Shown: positions 7,935 through 17,627, numbered from the stretch's first letter. The stretch is 64,000 bases of DNA from Prolixibacteraceae bacterium (GCA_019459525.1 JAIBEY010000027.1:124001-188000), one strand, 5' to 3'. The notes: generated by a model not told the origin, from the letters alone. Numbers and translations are program-made.

Positions 7935-10900
7935 ATGAATAATTCTTTCTTTGGACGCGATCGGGAAATGGAATTTCTTTTAAAGTCACTGACTGATTTT
8001 GAAAGTTCAAATACTTCTTTTTTGCTCGTTGAAGGGCCTGCTGGTATCGGTAAAACAACCTTAATTCAGCAGGTTTTACTGAACTACAAAAAACAGAAGT
8101 GCTTCAGGTTGTACGGGAAATACAGCAATCAGTCGGAGCGGGTTCCTTACCAGGCGTTAAAACAGTCGATGAAAGAATGGATCAACCAGATTCTGGTATT
8201 GTCGGAGGAAGAACTAAACGCACTAAAAGGAAATGCGGTATCGGCCCTGCAAAATAATATTTCAACCATAACTTCTGTTTTTGACGAGTTGGAGCCATTC
8301 TTTGGGAGGAAGCAGTTTAGCGTTGTTCCACCCGTTGAAACGGAAGCCCATCAAATCAAATCGAAATTCTACTACTTTTTCGGCAAATTTTTAAAATCAG
8401 TCACCCGGTCAGGATACCAGATTGTCCTTTTTCTGGACGATTTACAATGGGCAGACCATGCTTCATGGACGTTAATAGAGGAACTCATAATCCGGAATTC
8501 AGTACCTGATTTAATCATTGTGGGCGCTTTTCGTCCATTTGAAAGCAAAAATGATCTTCAGCTAAAAATTAACAAACTGAGAGAACAAACTGCTCAAAGG
8601 ACAGTCCTGTATTCGCTGGGATCAATTGATCCGGTTTTTTTGAATTTAATGATTCCGGCTCAATGGCGGTTATCTCAACATGACCGGGAAGCGTTTGAAA
8701 AATATTTATGGCATGAGAGCGAAGGCAATCCGTTTAAGGTCAGGGAGATTCTTAAAGCGATTGAAAAAGAGCAAATACTAAAAGAGGAATCGGGGCAGGA
8801 TTCCTATTCCTGGGAAGATCTTCCACGGTTCGATAAGGTAAAAAGTTCTGCGAATTTTATTCACCATCAACTTACGCTTTTGCCGCCGGCTCAATTGCGG
8901 CTTATTGCCACTGCATCATGTATCGGTTATTATTTTAAAGCAGAGCTGCTCAACCAAATCCTGAATGCAAATCCTGAAGAAATTGATCTGATGCTGAGGG
9001 AATTGACAACCGATGATCTGCTGATCAAGAAAGACTCTACCTATTTTTTTACGCACGATCATGTTTTTTCGGCTGTTAAAGAATTATTGACAGATAATCA
9101 GAAGTTTGTGATTCATCAAAAGATTGGTCGTATCCTGTTGGCTGGACTGGAAAATTACAATCAAAATGATTTTTTTCAGGCCATCAATCACCTCAATACT
9201 GGCTGGGATACCGAAAAATCGAAATGCGGTTTTACTTCCGCACATATCCTTTTAAATATTCAGGCAGCCCGCCTGGCCATTAAAAATTCAGCGTTCGAAA
9301 GGGCGTGGAAGTATTTTTCTTTTGCGGATCAGCTAATAAAATACGATCAGCCTGAAGAAATAATAATCAGCGATCCGAAACTGGCGGACTTGTTTGAAAA
9401 GAAGGTAATCGGCAAAGCTGACCTCGACTATTTCGTTCAGTTTGGATATGCAGAAACCATGTTCCTGATGCAAAAGTTCGATCAGGCATTGTTTTACGCC
9501 AACGAAGTGCTGAAATTAAAAATTAACCGGCATCAAAAAATTCAGGCTACGCTGATCAAAATAAGGATTTGTTCTGCACTGATCTATAAAAATGATGTTC
9601 AGGAAATTCTTTTGGATGGACTCAAGAGCCTGGAATCGGTCTTAAACGATTTTGGCATTGCCTTTCCTGACCGGCCGGAAGAGTTATTGCAGCAAGCTGC
9701 CGCCGATTCGCACGAAATTTATCAACAGGCATCCGGATTGAGTGAAGATGCCGATTTTAATGCACTGATAAATCCTGACCAGGAATACCAGGATTTGATG
9801 AAGCTGGTAATAAATTCCATGACATTTCTCTACTATATGGATGTCAGGAAAAATCTTTTTATTGGAATTAAATTTTTATTGATGAGTTTTACAAAAGGAC
9901 TCACACCCATAACTCCGGTTTTATTTTCAGTTAGCTTCTTATCGGCATCTATCAGCAAATCATATGTGTCAATGGCATTTTTATTGGGGAAAATTTCGCT
10001 CCGGATGATCGGGCAACCTCCATTTAGCAGTTATGCACATATCGTCTATTATGTTGCCACTCTCAACTTTTTTGCCTGGGAAAACCACTATAAAGTATGT
10101 GTTAAAAAATTAAGGGAATCGGTTCATTTGGCGAGAGAAACCGGGGATCATCATTATGCTTCATTTTGCGCCACAAATATCAGGTTGTTAGATATTTACC
10201 GAGGTAAGAATCTCAAAAAACACATTTTATATTCCAAAAAATTAGAAAGCCAAAATCAACATATTTTCTTCATCAGCAGCAGCGATTCTGACCTGAGCGC
10301 CTATCTTGTGGGAACGAAACCGGGTTTTCTGGAAAGTAAATTCGATTTTTCAGAAGTATTAATCCGTGATTCGGAATTTAACCTGAGTGGCAGATATCAT
10401 TTGTATCTGGCACTGCATAAACTGTATTATTTATCAGGCGATTACACTAAATCACTGGAGGCCGGAATGGCCTGTGAAAACCTGGAAAATGTTTATCGTG
10501 GTTTCCAGATTGAACTGGAGCATTATTTATTTATCAGTTTAAGCCTGCTTCAGTCGGCCTATAAAAATCCGTTGTTGTTGGAAGATGTTTTAGAAAAAGT
10601 CAGGCCCAAACTTGAAGAATTCAGGAGGCTATCGGCCTATCATTCGGGAAATTACCTGCATAAAGTTTTTCTGATTGAAGCGGAAATAGCCAAATGCAAA
10701 GGCGAATTCGAAAATGCCACTTCGTTATACGACCAGGCCATCAGGGAAGCTAAGGAACAAAAATTTACACACCATGCTGCCATTGCCGCCGAGTTGGCCG
10801 GAGGATATTATCTCAGCAAAAACAGGACTAAATTGGCCGTCGTTTATCTGAAAGATGCGCTCAAATTCTATTCGAAATGGGGGGCCGATGCGAAAGTGGA

Positions 10901-12134
10901 GTGGTTAAAACAAAAATATCCGTTTATACTAAAAAATCACCCGTCAGCTCAGTCGGTTCTGTTGCCCGATTACGAGCGAATACGAAGCGTGATCAATAAA
11001 ACAGCCCTAAGTCAGGAACTCAAATTGGCTGAACTTGCCAAATTGCAGCTTTCAAATCTGGTTGAACAAAGTAATGCACGAATGGGTGTTGTATTGGTTC
11101 AGCAAGATAACGGCTGGCAGGTGCTTGTAACCAATAGCCCTGAACGGTCTGATCTGGAGCATCTTCTTCTCAGCCAACTGGTGGATGAATTGCCCGGGAA
11201 AGTCTTAAATTATGCGATCAATAAGGCCGAAAAGGTTGTGCTGCGGGATGTTAAAAATGTCATCCATTTTGCCGATGATCCGTATTTTATTCATTCCAAT
11301 CCCAACAATGTATTTTGTTACCCCATTTCATCGGGTCTGAGGATGGAAGGTCTGATTTATCTGGAAGATATTGATTCCGGAATTATTGAAAAAGATGACC
11401 TGTTTTTATTGATGATCGAACACGCGTCGATCACTTTAGCCAATGCCATTTACAACGAAAATTTGTACCGGCTCAATCAGGAATTGCAGGTTCAGGAGCA
11501 GAAAAAAATGGAGGCGGTGATTGAATCGCAGGAGAAAGAGCGAAAACGAATAGCGGAGGAATTGCACGATAGTGTTGGGCAAATGCTGGCCCTGGTCAAA
11601 TTAAATTTATCGAGGATTGAAGCGAACGATCAACAGCCGAATCCTGATACGAATAAACTCATACAGCAAACATCAACGTTGCTTGATGAGAGTATTGATG
11701 AGGTCAGAACGATTTCGCACCACCTGATGCCCCCTGATTTAAAGATCAAAAGTTTAACTGAGATTGTAGAGAATTTATTGAGCAAAAACGAAAATGCCCG
11801 CGGATTGAAATATCAATTTCATTCGTACGGATTAGCTGATAATTTATCTGAAGCCATTAAATTTACCATCTACCGGATAATTCAGGAAATCATCCACAAT
11901 GTCATTAAACACGCTTCAGCCGGGCAGGTTTCCATGAGCATTACCCAAACCGACGACGGGATTAACCTGATGGTGGAAGATGATGGGATTGGATTTAATA
12001 CAAATCTGGTGGGTTCCGGATTAGGGTTAAAAAATATTCACTCCAGGGTGAAATTATTAAACGGTTATTTCGATGTTGATTCGTCGTTGAACCGGGGAAC
12101 AATTTATAATGTTACCATCCCTTTAAATGCTTAA
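7935..12134 (+). CDS. Giant ATPase-TPR-GAF sensor histidine kinase
   Basis: This 1399-residue multidomain signalling protein has no membrane segment, so it is probably cytoplasmic. It begins with an AAA_16/STAND-like ATPase domain: FFGRDREMEFL, Walker A GPAGIGKT (34-41) and a Walker B-like FLDDLQWAD near 167. A long helical, TPR-like middle follows (about 420-1000), then a GAF-like domain (about 1010-1180). At the C terminus are a HisKA_3 dimerisation helix with RIAEELHDSVGQ (phospho-acceptor H1211) and a GHKL ATPase (EIIHNVIKHA, VEDDGIGF, GLGLKNI). The N-terminal half resembles MalT/PknK-type regulators, but here the output is a NarL-class kinase instead of a DNA-binding domain. The response regulator starts 3 bp downstream and is the obvious partner. 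The stimulus is unknown. Confidence 0.9.
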   Translation: MNNSFFGRDREMEFLLKSLTDFESSNTSFLLVEGPAGIGKTTLIQQVLLNYKKQKCFRLYGKYSNQSERVPYQALKQSMKEWINQILVLSEEELNALKGNAVSALQNNISTITSVFDELEPFFGRKQFSVVPPVETEAHQIKSKFYYFFGKFLKSVTRSGYQIVLFLDDLQWADHASWTLIEELIIRNSVPDLIIVGAFRPFESKNDLQLKINKLREQTAQRTVLYSLGSIDPVFLNLMIPAQWRLSQHDREAFEKYLWHESEGNPFKVREILKAIEKEQILKEESGQDSYSWEDLPRFDKVKSSANFIHHQLTLLPPAQLRLIATASCIGYYFKAELLNQILNANPEEIDLMLRELTTDDLLIKKDSTYFFTHDHVFSAVKELLTDNQKFVIHQKIGRILLAGLENYNQNDFFQAINHLNTGWDTEKSKCGFTSAHILLNIQAARLAIKNSAFERAWKYFSFADQLIKYDQPEEIIISDPKLADLFEKKVIGKADLDYFVQFGYAETMFLMQKFDQALFYANEVLKLKINRHQKIQATLIKIRICSALIYKNDVQEILLDGLKSLESVLNDFGIAFPDRPEELLQQAAADSHEIYQQASGLSEDADFNALINPDQEYQDLMKLVINSMTFLYYMDVRKNLFIGIKFLLMSFTKGLTPITPVLFSVSFLSASISKSYVSMAFLLGKISLRMIGQPPFSSYAHIVYYVATLNFFAWENHYKVCVKKLRESVHLARETGDHHYASFCATNIRLLDIYRGKNLKKHILYSKKLESQNQHIFFISSSDSDLSAYLVGTKPGFLESKFDFSEVLIRDSEFNLSGRYHLYLALHKLYYLSGDYTKSLEAGMACENLENVYRGFQIELEHYLFISLSLLQSAYKNPLLLEDVLEKVRPKLEEFRRLSAYHSGNYLHKVFLIEAEIAKCKGEFENATSLYDQAIREAKEQKFTHHAAIAAELAGGYYLSKNRTKLAVVYLKDALKFYSKWGADAKVEWLKQKYPFILKNHPSAQSVLLPDYERIRSVINKTALSQELKLAELAKLQLSNLVEQSNARMGVVLVQQDNGWQVLVTNSPERSDLEHLLLSQLVDELPGKVLNYAINKAEKVVLRDVKNVIHFADDPYFIHSNPNNVFCYPISSGLRMEGLIYLEDIDSGIIEKDDLFLLMIEHASITLANAIYNENLYRLNQELQVQEQKKMEAVIESQEKERKRIAEELHDSVGQMLALVKLNLSRIEANDQQPNPDTNKLIQQTSTLLDESIDEVRTISHHLMPPDLKIKSLTEIVENLLSKNENARGLKYQFHSYGLADNLSEAIKFTIYRIIQEIIHNVIKHASAGQVSMSITQTDDGINLMVEDDGIGFNTNLVGSGLGLKNIHSRVKLLNGYFDVDSSLNRGTIYNVTIPLNA

Positions 12135-12137
12135 CGA

Positions 12138-12791
12138 ATGGAAAAAATTAGGATTCTGCTGGCTGACGATCATCAGCTTTTTCTGGATGGATTGAGCGCG
12201 CTGCTTGGACAAATTGCATCGGTTGAGATTGTTGCTGCTGTTAGCGATGGAGCTCAATTGTTGGAAAAACTGAAGGGATCGGAAGGAGACCTGGTGATTG
12301 TCGATTTGCACATGCCTGTGCTTGGCGGACTGGAGACAACCAAAATGATCAGAGAACTTTACCCTGCGGTAAAAGTGCTCGGACTTACGATGGATAATGA
12401 GGTGGATTCTATTCAGGATATGCTGGAGGCCGGAGCTTCAGGATATATTCTTAAAAATACCGGAAAAGCGGAACTGGAGACAGCCATCCTTCAGGTAATG
12501 AAAGGTGAAGTGTATTTAAGCCAATCGCTAAGCAACCAACTGGCTCAACGTTTACTGCTCAAGAAAAAGGCCGTAGTGGAAGAAGCGTGTGAATTGGACA
12601 TGCTTACGGAAAGGGAAGTCGAAATTTTAAAGATGGTTGCATTGGAAAATTCGAATACGGAGATTGCCGAAAAATTGTACATCAGCCCTAAAACGGTAGA
12701 AACCCACCGTAAAAATTTAATGAAGAAAATCGGTGCCCGGAATTCGCTTGGAATCTACAAATTTGCAGTAAAACATCAATTGATCAACTAA
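12138..12791 (+). CDS. NarL/FixJ-type response regulator
   Basis: This is a DNA-binding response regulator of 217 residues. The receiver domain shows the acidic pair D10/D11, the phospho-acceptor D56 in LVIVDLHMP, and a conserved Lys in GYILKN. A LuxR-type helix-turn-helix spans about 153-207 (LTEREVEILKMVALENSNTEIA, ISPKTVETHRKNLMKKIGA). It is 3 bp downstream of the giant histidine kinase, so the two form a cognate pair. The lipoprotein genes that follow on the same strand are candidate targets by position only. Confidence 0.95.
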   Translation: MEKIRILLADDHQLFLDGLSALLGQIASVEIVAAVSDGAQLLEKLKGSEGDLVIVDLHMPVLGGLETTKMIRELYPAVKVLGLTMDNEVDSIQDMLEAGASGYILKNTGKAELETAILQVMKGEVYLSQSLSNQLAQRLLLKKKAVVEEACELDMLTEREVEILKMVALENSNTEIAEKLYISPKTVETHRKNLMKKIGARNSLGIYKFAVKHQLIN

Positions 12792-12902
12792 TTTCCCACA
12801 AAAATACCGTCCACACGGTAGATGAAATCCTGTCGATCAGGTATTTCTCACTTCGTTGGTTCATGGCAATTTTGTATCAACAATGAAATTTTACAGAAAG
12901 CC

Positions 12903-14990
12903 ATGAAAAAAGTATTAATCGTATTAATTGCATGTACATTTCTTTTTGCCGGGTGCGAAGACGAAATGACTGAAAATCCTCCGGGAAATACACTGGAGGC
13001 CAACGCCGGAGTTGACCAGCAAGTAGAAACAAATAAACAATTTGTTCTGGATGGGTCTAAGTCGAAAGATTTGGCTGAAAAGACATTTCAGTATCTCTGG
13101 AGCATCAAAAGCAAACCGGAGGGCAGTACGGCTGCTTTGTCGGATGCAACTACCGTTTCGCCAAAATTTACGGCTGATAAAGCCGGGAATTATGTGATTG
13201 AACTGAAAATTCACAACAACGTTTTCGACGACACCGACGATGTTTTAATTACAGCCATGAAGGCGAATGATCCACCGTTACAGGACCCGGTTGTCATCAA
13301 TCAGGACATTAATCAGGAGCGCCGGTTAACCAATGTTTTTAACGATCCAACCATTCCTGATTATTTGGTTACCGCAGATATCCATGTAACGGGACATCTC
13401 ACCATCGACCCATCCGTAACTATTGCCTTTGAAGCAGGGAAAGCGATGTACATCGATAATCCGGGCAGTATTAATGCCGTTGGCTGGGGCGATAAGGATA
13501 TTGTTTTCACCGGAAAAAATAAGATCCCCGGATTCTGGAAAGGGTTGATTATTAATTCATCCAGCACATTAAATAAACTAGAAAGGGTAACTGTTGAATA
13601 TGGTGGCAGCAGTCCGTCAGATGGGATTGAAGTTGCAGCCAATCTGGGTATGACAAGTAAAGGCAATTTACACCTTGTAGCTTCTATCATACAACACAGC
13701 GCGGCTTATGGCATGGTGGTTGAATCAGGTGCAAATTGGAGTGCCGACTCTTTTAGCAATATCTTTAAAAACAATCAAACGCCTCTCCGGATTCGGGCTT
13801 CTCACGTTAACTCAGTCGATGGTCTTTCATACTTTGCAAACAATACCCTGAATCGTATTGAAGTTTTAGGAGGCACTGTATTTGATCTGATGGAGGTTCA
13901 ATGGGGCCGGGCGCTTACCATGGATATCCCTGCCAAGACCGTTCCGTACCTGATAAAAGGGAAAGTTGACGTAACAAGTGGATTGAGAATTCACAAAGGC
14001 GTAGAGCTTCAATTTGATGCTGATGCCGAATTTGCAGTAACACCAACCGGCTATTTAAGCGCCATTGGCACCGCTGAAGAGCCAATTAAATTTTATGGAG
14101 CCGAATCAGGCATAGCAGGAACCTGGAGGGGTATCGCCATCAAATCAAGCAATGATAAAAATGAATTAACTAATGTGGAGGTTTTCAATGCCGGGAGTGA
14201 GCATTTGGGCGGATTTGACCGAAAGACGGCCATTGGGATGGATGGAGAGAATCATGCAAAACTAAAACTGACGAATTCTAAAATTGGGAAAAGCGGAGGT
14301 TACGGACTTTTTGTAGAGAACCATGCCGAAATAATAGGGCTGACATTCACCCGATTTGAAAACAATACTGATGCCGCAATGGCTTTGCCTGCCAACGAAG
14401 TGCGAAAAGTCAACCATATGGTCGCAACAGAATTTACGGGTAACGGTCACAATGGAATTGAAATTTATGGTTCCGTATTGCTTCTCCCAAACGACGAAGC
14501 ATCGGTTTGGCCAGCCTTAAATTTTGGTGCAACATATCTGGTAAGCGGTTACCTCGGCATACAGTCAGGCTTGAAGATTTTACCAGGTGCAGCCTTTCAA
14601 TTTGCCAGTGGGAAAGGAATAAGTGTTGCCGGAAATGGTTACCTGAACGCACAGGGAACGGATGAGCTGAAAATTGTGTTTACCGGGCTTTCCGAAACAA
14701 AAGGATTCTGGAACGGCATCCATTTTCAGACCAACAGCGATAATAATATACTTCGTAATGCAGTCGTTGATTATGCGGGGAAAATTAGTATGTCCGGTCC
14801 GTCCGCATCCATCTATGTAGGTGAAAACGTCGTATCGAAACTCAATATCACCAGCTCAAAAATAGCTCATGGTGCAGGTTTCGGCTTAATCATCGGTACA
14901 AACCTGGGCACTATAAACAACGACTTCGAAACGGTAAATCAATTTGAAGATTTATCGTTAGGCAATGTGTATAAAATTACAGGATTGTAG
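12903..14990 (+). CDS. Large lipoprotein with PKD-like domain and beta-helix repeats
   Basis: This is a predicted surface or periplasmic lipoprotein of about 695 residues. The start is placed at the ATG at 12903 because it gives a clean lipoprotein signal (MKKVLIVLIACTFLFAGC, Cys18); an in-frame ATG at 12822 would put 27 unrelated residues before it. After the Cys there is a PKD/Ig-like domain (about 25-120; ANAGVDQQV, LDGSKSKD, AGNYVIELKI). The remainder has repeated right-handed beta-helix-like blocks, for example GFWKGLIINSSS, GTWRGIAIKSSND and GFWNGIHFQTNSD, spaced about 200 residues apart. Ligand unknown. It is likely part of the output of the preceding two-component pair, but that is inferred only from adjacency. 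Confidence 0.85.
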   Translation: MKKVLIVLIACTFLFAGCEDEMTENPPGNTLEANAGVDQQVETNKQFVLDGSKSKDLAEKTFQYLWSIKSKPEGSTAALSDATTVSPKFTADKAGNYVIELKIHNNVFDDTDDVLITAMKANDPPLQDPVVINQDINQERRLTNVFNDPTIPDYLVTADIHVTGHLTIDPSVTIAFEAGKAMYIDNPGSINAVGWGDKDIVFTGKNKIPGFWKGLIINSSSTLNKLERVTVEYGGSSPSDGIEVAANLGMTSKGNLHLVASIIQHSAAYGMVVESGANWSADSFSNIFKNNQTPLRIRASHVNSVDGLSYFANNTLNRIEVLGGTVFDLMEVQWGRALTMDIPAKTVPYLIKGKVDVTSGLRIHKGVELQFDADAEFAVTPTGYLSAIGTAEEPIKFYGAESGIAGTWRGIAIKSSNDKNELTNVEVFNAGSEHLGGFDRKTAIGMDGENHAKLKLTNSKIGKSGGYGLFVENHAEIIGLTFTRFENNTDAAMALPANEVRKVNHMVATEFTGNGHNGIEIYGSVLLLPNDEASVWPALNFGATYLVSGYLGIQSGLKILPGAAFQFASGKGISVAGNGYLNAQGTDELKIVFTGLSETKGFWNGIHFQTNSDNNILRNAVVDYAGKISMSGPSASIYVGENVVSKLNITSSKIAHGAGFGLIIGTNLGTINNDFETVNQFEDLSLGNVYKITGL

Positions 14991-15051
14991 AACGAAGCGC
15001 TCCGAAAGTTTTTCTCCCATACTGCGGTACGACCATTAAAAAGATCACCTG

Positions 15052-15471
15052 ATGAGTTTGTCTGAATTATTTAAAAAGGTGCTGGTAAAAGATGATCAAT
15101 ACGTCCTGTACAGCAATCTTTCAGAAACGATTATTCTACTGGAATACTTTCAGGATCAATCACTGAATGAGCAGCAGCTCCGGCGAATTTATGATGTTGT
15201 GTTAACCCGTCGATTTGTTGCCTGCATAATAAAAGTGAATGGGGGAAACCTGATTCCTTTTGAAGATGCAAGCTGGATAGAGAAACTTAATTTACCGGTT
15301 TTGTGCGGGTCAGGAATCCTGTTTATGGCTTATATATCAGCCAACAATGTATTTAGCAGTCTCGAAATTGAAAAGGAAATCCGTGCTGATGAAATGAAAA
15401 AAATCAAAATCAGGATTTTCAAAAATACAGAAGAAGCCATCGTTTGGTTTCAATCGAATCATATCTTATAA
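15052..15471 (+). CDS. Small STAS-like protein, unknown function
   Basis: The 139-residue protein has no signal or membrane segment. Its alternating pattern and C-terminal RIFKNTEEAIVWFQS resemble SpoIIAA-like/STAS proteins found in Bacteroidota, where a similar tail follows a strand-helix core. No serine-phosphorylation motif can be assigned with confidence. It lies between two lipoprotein genes on the same strand and its frame overlaps the upstream extension of the next gene. Confidence 0.65.
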   Translation: MSLSELFKKVLVKDDQYVLYSNLSETIILLEYFQDQSLNEQQLRRIYDVVLTRRFVACIIKVNGGNLIPFEDASWIEKLNLPVLCGSGILFMAYISANNVFSSLEIEKEIRADEMKKIKIRIFKNTEEAIVWFQSNHIL

Positions 15472-15482
15472 ATTTTACACCG

Positions 15483-16196
15483 ATGTACAAAATAAGTATT
15501 GTCCTATTTTTAATCGTTTTGGCAGGATGCAAAACGCCACAGATGTATGTTGCACCTGACCTTAAAAACGACAGCCAGCAGTTACAGGTAACCGGACGGC
15601 AAGGTCTTCAGGTTGGACGCCATTTAACTTTTGGAGAATATTCAACCAGCAAGGTAAAACAGGGATGGGTAAAAGGTTACGACATTCCCTTCTTTGTCCG
15701 GTTTCAGGGGATGAAAGAAAAGTTATCGTTCCGGCAATTTGGGAAGCCGGGGCAAGTTGCCGATGTATATGCCGTCGGGAAATTCAGGAGTACCGAATTG
15801 CCCATCCTAAAGGATTATTTCAACATTATCCTGAATGAAAAGAATCATTTCGCAGGAACGGTTATTCTGGATGATGGAAAGGAGGTCTGGGAATTTCTGT
15901 TATTCAATCCTGATGGGGAATCGTTGAATGCGTCAAAAGCCGGCTTTGCAAGAAAAGGTACCGAAACCATAGAAGTGAACGGAATTAAGAAGTTGGAAAA
16001 TGGGAAGCCGAGTTTGGCCTATAAATTCTGGGGTTACGAATTTATTTACAATGGACAACCTGTTGGAGCAGTGGAAACCGTCAATAACGGAAACGTGTGG
16101 GTTAAAAATAATCTGTCAGACGATTTGAAATTGGTACTTGCCAGTCTTTCCTCCAGCCTCTTGCTACGAACCAGCCTTGAAGAACGAATGGATTAA
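15483..16196 (+). CDS. Lipoprotein of unknown function
   Basis: The start at 15483 gives MYKISIVLFLIVLAGC, a clean lipobox with Cys16; an in-frame ATG at 15444 would add 13 non-signal residues that overlap the previous gene. The mature ~220 residues are rich in beta strands (HLTFGEYSTSKVKQGWVKGY, GKFRSTELPILKDYF). I do not recognise a functional family. It ends the block that begins with the giant kinase and is followed by a hairpin terminator. Confidence 0.78.
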   Translation: MYKISIVLFLIVLAGCKTPQMYVAPDLKNDSQQLQVTGRQGLQVGRHLTFGEYSTSKVKQGWVKGYDIPFFVRFQGMKEKLSFRQFGKPGQVADVYAVGKFRSTELPILKDYFNIILNEKNHFAGTVILDDGKEVWEFLLFNPDGESLNASKAGFARKGTETIEVNGIKKLENGKPSLAYKFWGYEFIYNGQPVGAVETVNNGNVWVKNNLSDDLKLVLASLSSSLLLRTSLEERMD

Positions 16197-16273
16197 TCGT
16201 GTTCAGAAAACAGAAACCCGCGGAAGTTGAGATGTGGCCAACCCAGATTTCTTCTTCCGCTATTCATTTAAAA

Positions 16274-16302
16274 TTCGGGGCTTTTATGCCCTGAGTTTTT
16301 TT
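16274..16302 (+). terminator. Rho-independent terminator after the lipoprotein gene
   Basis: Arms TTCGGGGC (16274-16281) and GCCCTGAG (16288-16295) pair over 8 bp including two G-U wobbles, with a 6-nt loop and then seven T residues. It ends the plus-strand block of signalling and lipoprotein genes. Confidence 0.7.
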
Positions 16303-16367
16303 GCAAAGAGCATTTGGCTGTCAAAACGGATTGTTTGGCCTTTGCGACTTCGGACTTCCAGCTTTTT

Positions 16368-16808
16368 TTATCTCTTCTTCTGAAAAAACTCCTTCATTAA
16401 TTGTGCGCATTCGTTTTCCAGAATCCCGAAAACAAGCTCGGTTTTGGGATGCAAAGCTTCGGGGGCAAACTTCCTGAATCCCCTTTTTTCGTCGGATGCA
16501 CCATAAACTACTTTGCCAATTTGCGACCAGCCCAAAGCTCCGGCACACATCACACAAGGTTCCAAGGTCACGTACAAGGTGCATTCGTTGAGGTATTTTC
16601 CACCCAGCAAATTGGCAGCGGCGGTTATCGCTTGCATTTCGGCATGTGCGGTTACATCGGTCAGCGTTTCGGTAAGGTTGTGAGCCCGGGCAATGATGCG
16701 ATTTTGCGAAACCATTACAGCTCCAACCGGTATTTCGCCTTCACTGAAAGCCAGTTCTGCTTCCTGAAGTGCCCGCCGCATAAAATATTCGTCGTTAAAA
16801 AGTTCCAT
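16368..16808 (-). CDS. tadA: tRNA-specific adenosine deaminase family protein (TadA)
   Basis: This zinc-dependent deaminase converts A34 to inosine in tRNA-Arg(ACG). The protein is about 146 residues from the ATG at 16808; an upstream in-frame ATG at 16835 adds only nine residues of a poor N terminus. The zinc and catalytic motifs are intact: HAE (THAEMQAIT) and PCVMC (EPCVMCAGAL). The rest matches TadA (GEIPVGAVMV, NLLGGKYLNECTLYVTLEP). It is isolated between the lipoprotein block and the RAYT gene. A guanine deaminase of the same fold is a weaker alternative. Confidence 0.9.
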   Translation of the reverse strand: MELFNDEYFMRRALQEAELAFSEGEIPVGAVMVSQNRIIARAHNLTETLTDVTAHAEMQAITAAANLLGGKYLNECTLYVTLEPCVMCAGALGWSQIGKVVYGASDEKRGFRKFAPEALHPKTELVFGILENECAQLMKEFFQKKR

Positions 16809-16832
16809 CGGGTCAAGTAAAAAGGATAAAGG

Positions 16833-16840
16833 CAAAAGTA
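16833..16840 (-). promoter_or_regulatory. TACTTTTG -7 box for tadA
   Basis: The minus strand reads TACTTTTG, an exact TAnnTTTG match 24 nt before the chosen tadA ATG. No TTG is present at -33 distance. Confidence 0.4.
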
Positions 16841-16963
16841 AAAAGTAATTTAGTGTATGAGGCTTAGTTTAGTGATATTTCAAAACTTATCCTTCGAGAA
16901 GTAAATTGTTTTGTCAAATGAATATCGTAATTTTATGTGAAGAAACTCCGATAATAATTTATC

Positions 16964-17581
16964 ATGCAGCGAATTGAATCATTAATACCCGGAAACCTTT
17001 ACCACATCTATAACCGGGGAATCGACAGTTGTAATTTATTTACCGAACGTGATAATTACGAGTATTTTCTGAGTTTGTACGATAAATACATTTCGCACAT
17101 AGCCGACACCTACGCCTGGGTACTGATGCCAAATCATTTTCATTTTCTGGTCAGGATAAAAGAGGAATCGGAGCTTGTGGCTTCTTTACACCAGACAGGT
17201 TTCGAAAACCTGTCTGGTGTAGAAGTAAAACCACCACACCAATATTTATCCAATCTATTCAATGCTTATACCAAGGCTTTCAATAAACGCACTGGCCGTC
17301 ACGGCAATCTGTTCGAGCGACCCTTTAAACGAAAACTGATTGACAACGAAGAATATTTAAAACAAGTAATCCTCTATATCCATAATAATCCGGTACATCA
17401 CGGTTTTTGTAGTCATCCCGTGGAATATCCCTGGAGTAGTTACCTGACATGTATTTCAATAAAACCAACCAAACTGTGTCGCGAACAGGTTATCGGTTGG
17501 TTCGACAATCAGGCCAATTTTAAATATCTGCACGACCAGAAAGTGGAAGTTGAACGGATTGAACATTGGTTGGAGATATAG
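16964..17581 (+). mobile_element. REP-associated tyrosine transposase (RAYT, Y1_Tnp/HUH family)
   Basis: This single-strand DNA nuclease/transposase of 205 residues belongs to the IS200/IS605-related RAYT group, which is known to act on REP palindromes. The HUH site is in MPNHFHFLVRI, and the catalytic Tyr is probably in YLKQVILYIHNNPVHHG. The N terminus PGNLYHIYNRGID and the FNKRTGRHGNLFERPFKRK stretch are typical. The gene carries a perfect hairpin (17187-17221) of the same type as the REP-like elements at 17591 and 19140, read through in frame as LHQTGFENLSGVEVK in a variable linker. The frame remains open, so the protein may be functional. Confidence 0.9.
17187..17221. repeat. REP-like hairpin inside the RAYT coding sequence
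   Basis: Arms TACACCAGACAGGTTT (17187-17202) and AAACCTGTCTGGTGTA (17206-17221) are perfect complements with a 3-nt loop. The GACAGGTTT/AAACCTGTC core is shared with the elements at 17591 and 19140. It is in frame and has no stop. Confidence 0.85.
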
Positions 17582-17590
17582 TTGGGAGTT

Positions 17591-17627
17591 TTAATCCTGA
17601 CAGGTTTTCAAAACCTGTCAGGATTAA
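17591..17627. repeat. REP-like palindrome just downstream of the RAYT
   Basis: Arms TTAATCCTGACAGGTTTT (17591-17608) and its exact complement (17610-17627) give 18 bp around a single base. It begins 9 nt after the RAYT stop codon. The outer bases differ from the other two copies but remain paired. Confidence 0.85.

Noticed and set aside
9000-10500. A break in the giant kinase gene between ATPase and kinase parts
   Set aside because: The reading frame is continuous through the whole 1399 codons, so it is a single fused protein rather than two adjacent genes.
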